From CAWHOW01 sp050013795 (lineage in GTDB: Bacteria > Bacteroidota > Bacteroidia > Bacteroidales > CG2-30-32-10): DNA of 11,574 nucleotides. Shown here one piece after another: positions 6,200 through 11,574 of this stretch. The stretch covers positions 1-11,574 of the forward strand of contig JBEKEO010000081.1 of the NCBI GenBank assembly GCA_050013795.1. The letters run 5' to 3'. How positions within the stretch are numbered: the stretch's first letter is position 1; every line of letters starts with the position of its first letter. The position numbers and the translations under genes were made by a program. The notes below the pieces were generated by a model. It was not told the origin of the DNA. It saw only the letters and a list, made by a program, of their open reading frames with translations, and did no database searches.

Positions 6200-6269
6200 G
6201 ATAATTAACTAAATAATTTACAAACATTATAGTTGATTGATAAAGAGGAGTTTTATGATTCCAAAAACG

Positions 6270-7745
6270 TTACATTCCAAAACCGTAATAAGCCCTCATC
6301 CCATTTTGATAAATCCCTTCTATCAAAATTCCGCCTTTTTTATCCTTTAAAGCTGTAGAAAGGTCATCCAGTGTCTTTACAGGTTTTTTATCAATACTGG
6401 TTATGATGAAACCTTCTCTTATTCCTGCGCTGCGAAGCAGGCCAGCGTCAAGCTTTGTTATTTTTAACCCATAGCTGATTCCCAGGTCTTTCATATCATC
6501 TTTTGAAACCATTTCAAAAGTTCCGCCTAATAGGGAAGCCACATTTGATTCATCTTTCTTTACAATATTGGTATTTCCATCTTTATTTTTCAACGTTACA
6601 GTGACTTCTTTTTCCTCTCCATTGCGGGAATATGTAACGGAAACCTTATCTCCGGGCCTATGCGTAATAATAGCTTCCTGCAATTCAGAAGTGCTGTTTA
6701 CTTCAGTAGTACCGATTTTTGTAACGACATCTCCATCACTGATCCCCGCTTCGGCAGCTGAACTTCCCTGCACAATACCTGTTACATACAATCCTTTAAC
6801 CTTGCTTAAGTTCTTTTCTTTTGCAACTTTGCTGTCGATCTCTTCAAACATAACCCCCAGATATCCTCTTTGTACTTCACCATATTGCAACAGATCATCC
6901 ACAACCTTCTTTACGATATTCACTGGAATTGCAAATGAATATCCTTCATAAGAACCTGTATTCGAAGCTATAGCAGCATTTATTCCGATCAGCTGTCCGT
7001 CAGTATTGACTAAAGCCCCGCCACTATTGCCTGGATTGACAGCAGCATCTGTCTGTAAAAATGATTCTATGGCTGAGTTCTTCCCCAGTATATTCAGGTT
7101 CCTTGCTTTTGCACTGATGATTCCGGCAGTGACAGTTGAAGTAAGGTTAAAAGGATTTCCAACTGCAAGCACCCATTCTCCCAATTTTACACTGTCCGAA
7201 TTTCCATATCCAAGAAATGGAAGTCCTTTTTCATCTATCTTGATTAACGCTATATCAGTTCCGGGATCTGCTCCTATTAATTTACCCTGATAGGTTCTTT
7301 TATCATTAAGCGTAACTTCAATATAGCTTGCATCTTTCACTACGTGATTATTCGTTACAATATATCCATCATCCGAAAGAATAACACCTGAGCCAGATGC
7401 TTTTATTGGAGCTTGCTTATATTGATAGCCCGGATTATTAAAATTACCCCAGGGATCAAAAAAGTTTCCGAAAAAATCATCATAAACTGAACTCTTTTGC
7501 TGGTATTCAGTCATAATGTGCACTACTGCATGCACGGATTTTTCAGCTGCAGATGTAAAATCCATATTACCCGAAAATAATTTTGACGAATTGACAGCAT
7601 ATGATGCTGGTGTAACTTGTGCCATTTCTGGTTGAACAGTTGTTCGTTTAAAAGTAATTCTTGAAATTACTATAGAAGTCCCTATTGCAAACAAGCCTCC
7701 TGCAAATGCAATAAGGAAAAAGATCAAGATTTTCTTTGCTTTCAT
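6270..7745 (-). CDS. Periplasmic serine protease DegP/DegQ (HtrA family)
   Basis: HtrA proteases degrade or refold misfolded envelope proteins. At 491 residues this has the usual DegP/DegQ length. An N-terminal hydrophobic segment (about 6-28) is a signal peptide or membrane anchor. The trypsin-like domain spans about 64-285 with an intact triad: His134 in TNNHVVKDAS, Asp164 in GTDIALIKI, and Ser241 in the GNSGG motif of DAAVNPGNSGGAL. The LA-like loop carries an Asn/Phe/Tyr-rich insert (about 87-110). PDZ1 spans about 293-386, with RGYLGVMFEEID and DGDVVTKIGTTEVNS. PDZ2, more diverged, spans about 408-485. The gene lies 165 bases upstream of rpoD on the same strand, but rpoD has its own promoter, so strict co-transcription is unlikely. 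I could not place a good promoter for it; DegP-type genes are often stress-induced. degP and degQ cannot be told apart here. Confidence 0.95.
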   Translation of the reverse strand: MKAKKILIFFLIAFAGGLFAIGTSIVISRITFKRTTVQPEMAQVTPASYAVNSSKLFSGNMDFTSAAEKSVHAVVHIMTEYQQKSSVYDDFFGNFFDPWGNFNNPGYQYKQAPIKASGSGVILSDDGYIVTNNHVVKDASYIEVTLNDKRTYQGKLIGADPGTDIALIKIDEKGLPFLGYGNSDSVKLGEWVLAVGNPFNLTSTVTAGIISAKARNLNILGKNSAIESFLQTDAAVNPGNSGGALVNTDGQLIGINAAIASNTGSYEGYSFAIPVNIVKKVVDDLLQYGEVQRGYLGVMFEEIDSKVAKEKNLSKVKGLYVTGIVQGSSAAEAGISDGDVVTKIGTTEVNSTSELQEAIITHRPGDKVSVTYSRNGEEKEVTVTLKNKDGNTNIVKKDESNVASLLGGTFEMVSKDDMKDLGISYGLKITKLDAGLLRSAGIREGFIITSIDKKPVKTLDDLSTALKDKKGGILIEGIYQNGMRAYYGFGM

Positions 7746-8167
7746 AGATTAAAAATTTAGAATTTTTAAATTATTAACATCAAATTTTATGCCTTAGTAC
7801 ATGCCTGTCAGATTATGAATCCTGTTGCCATTCATGCTTTTGCATTAACGAAGCATGTTTTATAATATTGTCACTATGTTGTTAAAAAATGTTAATCGTT
7901 TTTACAGTATAAATATTACATTTTGACTGAATGAGCCTACTCACCTTGCTGCAAGTTTGGCATAAAAGATACAAATCATTCGCTTAGAATACTTTGGTGC
8001 GTTAATTTATATATATAAAAATCAGGGGCTTCGCTTTGCGAAGCCCCTGATTTTTATACTGTAATATATCTTATTAACTGTTTGCTCTTTTACGAATTCC
8101 TTAACTGGTACATCATTTTCATTTACACAACATATATATTGTTGAAATAATTGAAACCATCCTATGC
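7746..8167. other. 422-base intergenic region between the HtrA protease and the lipoprotein
   Basis: I find no supported gene. The region contains a strong perfect hairpin at 8014-8058 (listed separately) and a small inverted repeat CATGCTT / AAGCATG at 7833-7839 and 7851-7857, which could regulate the protease gene starting at 7745. The -7 consensus is not met on the minus strand upstream of the protease; the nearest sequence, TAAAATTTG, has one base too many between TA and TTTG. The rest is AT-rich with no recognisable RNA. Confidence 0.5.
8014..8058. terminator. Perfect 21-bp hairpin, probable bidirectional terminator
   Basis: The arms at 8014-8034 and 8038-8058 are perfectly complementary around a TTT loop, with a GC-rich core (CAGGGGCTTCGC) flanked by A and T runs so that both strands end in a T-tract. 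On the minus strand it lies 110 bases past the stop of the lipoprotein gene at 8168, its most likely client. No plus-strand gene leads into it. Confidence 0.85.
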
Positions 8168-8971
8168 TTATTTCTTTAAATTAAATTCATATCTTTCATT
8201 TATAGTTGATGCAGAATCTATTATATTAGTAATTTTAATAACGGCATAAATATTTGCACTATTTACTTTGGTTATAATAATATCATTAACACTAAGATTT
8301 GAAACTATATCAAGCTTCTGACCGGCATTATAGGCTGCTATCGCTGACTGATTTGAAGCGTTGGCATAATCGAAACCATTAAAACGAACGAACTTATTAC
8401 CGGCAGGAGAATACCATTGTTTAGAAAGCATTGAATCACTTGGTATAGTGTCGTAATCTGCAATATCTAATAAGGAATGTGAAGCAGTAGCAGAAAACTG
8501 AACAGTATTGGTACTAATATTAAGAGCATCAGGTTTTCCTGAATACCTAGAATATATAGCATCTCCGGCATATTCTGTTAATAAAATTGTATCAGAACTA
8601 ATAATTACCCTTGTTGCTGATTCGCCCATATCACCATTTTGGTTATAAGCAGTAAATGTTATAAAAACAGACCCGGTAATTGTATCAGGTATATAATACT
8701 GATAAGTATAATAAAATTTCTTTGTATTAATGGATGTATCTAAAACTGTACTGATTAACTTGTTTTCTGGTTGCTTTTGGATAATAAACTTAGTTAATTC
8801 ATCATTACCTCCGTTTACATAAATATTAAAAGTTATTATGTCTCCAGGTTTAGCATTAATATCAACACCTAATGGTGTAACTTGTACCACAGGAACGGTA
8901 TCTTTTTTACAAGAAATAATAAAAAGGATTATAATAAATTGGAAAAATAATAATATTGATTTTTTATTCAT
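8168..8971 (-). CDS. Lipoprotein with Ig-like N-domain, function unknown
   Basis: This 267-residue protein carries a lipoprotein signal: a hydrophobic core and lipobox ending IIS-Cys21, so Cys21 should be lipidated. The next residues, KKDT, are a charged stretch of the kind that in some Bacteroidetes directs lipoproteins to the cell surface; that is inference. Residues about 33-125 look like an Ig-like or cadherin-like sandwich (PGDIITFNIYVNGGND, then FITFTAYNQNGD). Residues about 130-267 form a second strand-rich domain with QWYSPAGNKFVRFNGFDYAN (185-204) and NDIIITKVNSANIYAVIKIT (229-248), a pattern I associate with uncharacterised Bacteroidetes lipoproteins. No catalytic motif is visible. 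It lies 181 bases downstream of the small lipoprotein gene, behind a terminator hairpin, and is followed by the hairpin at 8014-8058. I could not find a convincing promoter. Confidence 0.78.
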   Translation of the reverse strand: MNKKSILLFFQFIIILFIISCKKDTVPVVQVTPLGVDINAKPGDIITFNIYVNGGNDELTKFIIQKQPENKLISTVLDTSINTKKFYYTYQYYIPDTITGSVFITFTAYNQNGDMGESATRVIISSDTILLTEYAGDAIYSRYSGKPDALNISTNTVQFSATASHSLLDIADYDTIPSDSMLSKQWYSPAGNKFVRFNGFDYANASNQSAIAAYNAGQKLDIVSNLSVNDIIITKVNSANIYAVIKITNIIDSASTINERYEFNLKK

Positions 8972-9042
8972 TTATAATGAATTGGAAAGTTAACCAAATA
9001 AAATAAGTAAAGTAATAATATTAAATGATCAGTTATTTTGTA

Positions 9043-9073
9043 AAACACCCTGCGTCAAGAACGCAGGGTGTTT
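9043..9073. terminator. Hairpin terminator after the barrel/lipoprotein pair
   Basis: AAACACCCTGCGT (9043-9055) and ACGCAGGGTGTTT (9061-9073) form a perfect 13-bp stem with the loop CAAGA. Read on the minus strand, the stem ends in TTTT. It lies 79 bases past the stop of the small lipoprotein gene. The A/T-flanked symmetry allows action on either strand. Confidence 0.75.
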
Positions 9074-9106
9074 GCTATATGAGTATTTCATTGTTGCTCA
9101 TCTCAT

Positions 9107-9121
9107 TGTGGTAAAACCACA
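9107..9121. other. Small perfect hairpin TGTGGT-AAA-ACCACA
   Basis: A 6-bp stem with a three-base loop lies between the small lipoprotein stop and the terminator. Without a T-run it is not a terminator by itself. It could stabilise the 3' end of the transcript or be chance. Confidence 0.3.
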
Positions 9122-9152
9122 GAGCATTTCGCAATAATATTAATAAAAGGTT

Positions 9153-9551
9153 TTATTTCGTTTTAATTTTAAACGCTTTTGTTTTAAGTGTTAATGTTAC
9201 TTTACTTCCCAAAAACATTTGAACTGTAGTTTCCTCATAGGAAATTGGTAAAATAAAATCCGCATCAGGTTTGGACATCAATGCATCATACATAGCATTA
9301 TTATATGAACGCATATGAAGCATTGAAATTAAATTAAATTGATTAGATACCCCTGCTTTGTATTTACGTCCTCCTATAGGTATTCCCAGAACATAATTCT
9401 GCGTAGAAGTCCCTGTTGCATCGCCGATGTACACAAGATTATCCATATTCAAATTAATCTGAAAATTCATAGAAGTGGTTGGCGTTGATTTTCTTGTAGT
9501 AGTACATGATGCTAGCAATATAACTGCTAATAAAAAAAATATTTTTTTCAT
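9153..9551 (-). CDS. Small lipoprotein, TRL/DUF6567-like by pattern
   Basis: This 132-residue protein has a short signal peptide and lipobox LLAS-Cys16, so it should be a lipid-anchored envelope protein. The mature part has a Thr/Ser-rich linker (17-28), then GDATGTSTQNYVLGIPIGG (43-61), a hydrophobic stretch, and YNNAMYDALMSKPDADFILP (83-102), followed by alternating strands ending LTLKTKAFKIK. The arrangement of a Gly-rich GxATG...LG segment, an A.YDAL....AD helix and C-terminal strands resembles small TRL-like/DUF6567 lipoproteins of Bacteroidetes. That is recalled family resemblance, not a search result. It begins 33 bases after the outer membrane protein stop on the same strand, so the two are probably one transcript, with a terminator at 9043-9073. 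Confidence 0.8.
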   Translation of the reverse strand: MKKIFFLLAVILLASCTTTRKSTPTTSMNFQINLNMDNLVYIGDATGTSTQNYVLGIPIGGRKYKAGVSNQFNLISMLHMRSYNNAMYDALMSKPDADFILPISYEETTVQMFLGSKVTLTLKTKAFKIKTK

Positions 9552-9584
9552 AAAATTATTTTTTCTTATAAATAAAAATTATTA

Positions 9585-10400
9585 TTAATCAAAATAAAAG
9601 TTTAAAACAACTCTGATATCTTGGTTTGTATCCCATCCACTTCTATGAAGTTTATTATATTGTAAGAAATCTGGAGTACCAAAAGCATTAGCATCCTCCA
9701 TATAGAATGTTTGAGAGTTTGATGTTGATCCAACCAGTGAACTACATTCAACTTTTGTTTTACCTCCAAATGTCCAATCGCAATTAAACTCGTATTTCAG
9801 CCCAATTGATAAAGGTAAATTAGCAACAAAAAAATTAATACCTATTTCACCGCCTAATCCAACTAGTGTTGTGTTAGTAGTACCCTTATATTTCCAATAG
9901 TCCCCATTTCTGTATGATGAATCCTGCTCATCAACATCTCTTCCACGGGCTAGGAAAAGGTTAGCGCCGACAAAAATATCAAAAATGTTGCTTTTTGAAA
10001 AATGATATTCAGCACCGGGTACAATACCGTATTGGTTTTTGCTTTGGATATAATCATTACTTATGATACCAAATTTTGCTGTATCTGTAGTGGTACCATT
10101 AGTACCTGCTCTATTTTTATTCCACGAAATACCAATTCTATAAACAAGATTATCAGTTTGATACCATTTAAATTCAATGTAATCATTATTTTGCAATAAA
10201 TGATTTTTTAATTTAAAGCCATAAACGCTGTCATCAGATAAAAGAGGATACGAAAGGGAAAAAAGCATATCGCCTTTAACAGGTCGGGCGCCAAGTTTTA
10301 CAATACTTGAATCATTAATTCTTGTTGAAAGCTGTGCAAATATTGCATTCGCAAAAAAAACTGATACTATCATCAGCACTAAATGATAATTTTTTTTCAT
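9585..10400 (-). CDS. Outer membrane beta-barrel-like protein
   Basis: This 271-residue exported protein has a clear signal peptide (MKKNYHLVLM..., cleavage near Ala22-Gln23). The mature part alternates short amphipathic strands with polar loops: YIEFKWYQTDNLVYRIGISW (74-93), YGIVPGAEYHFSK, IFDIFVGANLFLARG, LVGLGGEIGINFFVA, LPLSIGLKYEFNCDWTFGG, and the terminal DIRVVLNFYFD. The aromatic-rich last strand suits insertion by the BAM machinery. About 8-10 strands would fit, like small porin-type or OmpW/OmpA-type barrels, but no family signature is certain. It is probably the first gene of an operon with the small lipoprotein 33 bases downstream; the two may form a complex, but that is inference. 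A perfect 10-bp inverted repeat lies 80-107 bases upstream. Confidence 0.8.
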   Translation of the reverse strand: MKKNYHLVLMIVSVFFANAIFAQLSTRINDSSIVKLGARPVKGDMLFSLSYPLLSDDSVYGFKLKNHLLQNNDYIEFKWYQTDNLVYRIGISWNKNRAGTNGTTTDTAKFGIISNDYIQSKNQYGIVPGAEYHFSKSNIFDIFVGANLFLARGRDVDEQDSSYRNGDYWKYKGTTNTTLVGLGGEIGINFFVANLPLSIGLKYEFNCDWTFGGKTKVECSSLVGSTSNSQTFYMEDANAFGTPDFLQYNKLHRSGWDTNQDIRVVLNFYFD

Positions 10401-10479
10401 AATTTTAATTATTTAGTTAAACATTTTATTTTAAATTACCTTATTGTTTTTTAAGAAAAAAAAGACACATTATATATAT

Positions 10480-10507
10480 GATGAATATACTGAATAATAT
10501 ATTCATC
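10480..10507. promoter_or_regulatory. Operator-like inverted repeat upstream of the outer membrane protein
   Basis: GATGAATATA (10480-10489) and TATATTCATC (10498-10507) are perfect reverse complements around an 8-base spacer. With an arm-centre spacing of 18 bases, the site suits a dimeric regulator, or it could fold as a hairpin in a leader RNA. Its position 80-107 bases before the ATG at 10400 is suitable for control. Confidence 0.45.
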
Positions 10508-10788
10508 TAAGAAATTGACAACAAAAATAGTGCTTAAATTAAGAAAATTTAAATTTATTTTTATAAAATATTAACAAATACTTTTTGTGAATCTAAGCGG
10601 TTCTTGGAGATATTTTGTGAATAACTATTCCACAATTTGCTCAAAGAATATTTTTTTATTTGCAGCACATCAAAATAATATTTTGCCTTTTTACAAACTG
10701 ATGACAAGTGTTTTTTATACATTTGCAAATTAAAGAATCAGACAAAAATTCTATCAGTTATTTTTCCTCTGACAGAATAACTACAGAT

Positions 10789-10796
10789 TATATTTG
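10789..10796 (+). promoter_or_regulatory. Possible -7 element of the gene at 10806
   Basis: TATATTTG is an exact TAnnTTTG match that ends 9 bases before the ATG, so transcription would start within a few bases of the start codon. No TTTG is found at the expected upstream distance. An alternative match, TACATTTG (10718-10725), would give a leader of about 70 bases. Confidence 0.35.
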
Positions 10797-10805
10797 AATG
10801 GTCAT

Positions 10806-11574
10806 ATGAAGAAACCAAGAAGCAAATTCATCTACTTAGCAGTGGGAGTGTTCATTGGTTTCCTTGTTGCATGGAGCATTATCTGGTGGCAGGGAATGCG
10901 TTCAACAGGAGAATGGAGTTTTTTTAAAAAAGCCAGATCATATTTCAGCAATGTATTTATCAGAAAAGATCATCCCGATATAACAGTCATCAATGAAAAA
11001 CCTGTAAAGCAAAACAAACCAGTTATTAATAAAACAAAAGAACGCGAGTTAAAAAACGATTCGGCATTTTACGATTCCACCAATGTTGATCTTTATGACC
11101 CCAATGCTCTTGATGAATTTCTTGCAAAGTATAATGGTCATTTGCCCGATTCATTGGTGTTGGATTCAGTTATTAAAAGCCAGAAGAAGGTAAATGTTAA
11201 TACAAATAGCAACTCTTATTCTGAAAATGTAAAAAAAGACAAGCTTATCTTTGCCAAAGCATTTCATGTTCCAGGCTTAACACTTTTTGCCGGAGATAAC
11301 CCTTCTAAAATAGATTCACTTCTTACCGACAATAAAAAAAGCAGTACCCCAAATAATGCAGTATTGAATTCATTAAAAGTTGAGTTCTGGAAATCGCCCA
11401 TTAATTACAAAGGCTATAAAACAGGCAAAAATAAGCTTGTTGTATTCGGACTGGATCAATTTAACATGATATCTTTCAGGATACTGAACAATACACTTTA
11501 TATGAAGTACCTTTCCGACTTTTACCAGATTGACAGGTCGGGGGATTTTAAATCGCTTATTCCAATAAATAATC
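10806..11574 (+). CDS. Membrane-anchored protein of unknown function, N-terminal fragment (runs off the right edge)
   Basis: An open frame of 256 codons runs from the ATG at 10806 to the window end without a stop. Residues 1-7 are basic (MKKPRSK), then a hydrophobic segment FIYLAVGVFIGFLVAWSIIW (8-27) forms a single membrane anchor, so the rest is probably periplasmic. Residues about 32-52 form an amphipathic stretch, and 55-185 a polar, Lys/Asn/Asp/Ser-rich low-complexity linker (for example VNTNSNSYSE at 131-140). A compact domain starts near 188: VEFWKSPINYKGYKTGKNKL (192-211), then VVFGL, FRILNNTLYMKYLSDFYQ and so on. I do not recognise the family; it has the look of a conserved Bacteroidetes hypothetical. 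It is divergent from the outer membrane protein across 405 bases. Confidence 0.8.
   Translation, partial: MKKPRSKFIYLAVGVFIGFLVAWSIIWWQGMRSTGEWSFFKKARSYFSNVFIRKDHPDITVINEKPVKQNKPVINKTKERELKNDSAFYDSTNVDLYDPNALDEFLAKYNGHLPDSLVLDSVIKSQKKVNVNTNSNSYSENVKKDKLIFAKAFHVPGLTLFAGDNPSKIDSLLTDNKKSSTPNNAVLNSLKVEFWKSPINYKGYKTGKNKLVVFGLDQFNMISFRILNNTLYMKYLSDFYQIDRSGDFKSLIPINN

Larger units (their letters stand above)
10401..10805. other. 405-base divergent intergenic region
   Basis: This very AT-rich region separates the minus-strand outer membrane protein from the plus-strand membrane protein, so it should hold both promoters. No gene is visible. It contains the inverted repeat at 10480-10507, a minus-strand TATTTTTG (10529-10522), plus-strand TAnnTTTG matches at 10718-10725 and 10789-10796, and competing inverted repeats between 10748 and 10781. 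None of the -7 matches has a good -33 partner, so the actual start sites are uncertain. Confidence 0.5.

Noticed and set aside
6568..7290. Two plus-strand open frames opposite the HtrA protease
   Set aside because: They are antisense shadows of a clear, full-length DegP/DegQ gene, with no plausible start signals or domains.
7918..7989. Short plus-strand frame (about 18 codons) in the gap after the HtrA protease
   Set aside because: It is too short, with no ribosome site and no recognisable sequence.

Overview
The window is AT-rich chromosomal DNA from a member of the Bacteroidetes (Bacteroidota). Four things support this. Two secreted proteins end in, or carry, modules typical of type IX secretion system (T9SS) cargo. 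The primary sigma factor is the short 288-residue form without region 1.1 that is standard in this phylum. A GSCFA-family protein is present. Several upstream regions carry the phylum's -7 promoter element TAnnTTTG. I cannot assign a genus. No tRNA, rRNA, CRISPR array, insertion sequence or phage gene is visible.

Layout. The left edge (1-95, minus) holds the first 31 codons of CTP synthase (pyrG). Next on the minus strand are a secreted seven-repeat beta-propeller protein with a T9SS sorting tail (222-1394) and an Lrp/AsnC regulator (1476-1937). Two plus-strand genes follow: a secreted adhesin-like protein (2148-3368) and, after a 428-base gap holding a GC-rich palindromic island, a GSCFA protein (3797-4774). 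Its 3' end converges, with only 12 bases between stop codons, on a minus-strand block: a stand-alone receiver-domain response regulator (4787-5155), the primary sigma factor rpoD (5238-6104) and a DegP/DegQ (HtrA) periplasmic protease (6270-7745). After a 422-base gap with a 21-bp perfect hairpin come three more minus-strand envelope genes: a lipoprotein (8168-8971), a small lipoprotein (9153-9551) and a beta-barrel-like outer membrane protein (9585-10400). The last two are 33 bases apart and look like an operon. After a 405-base gap, the right edge holds the first 256 codons of a plus-strand single-pass membrane-anchored protein (10806-end).

How the genes fit together. Housekeeping genes (pyrG, rpoD, the HtrA protease) are interleaved with envelope and secreted proteins. 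The rpoD upstream region has a clear TTTG / TAnnTTTG promoter, the kind its own product is expected to recognise, and rpoD ends in a strong intrinsic terminator. The T-tract of that terminator also contains a TAnnTTTG match placed for a near-leaderless response-regulator mRNA. The barrel/lipoprotein pair has an inverted repeat upstream and a terminator after it.

I found no convincing undescribed multi-gene system. The best leads are the palindromic intergenic island near 3540-3680, the terminator/promoter overlap at 5161-5217, and the uncharacterised barrel-lipoprotein pair.
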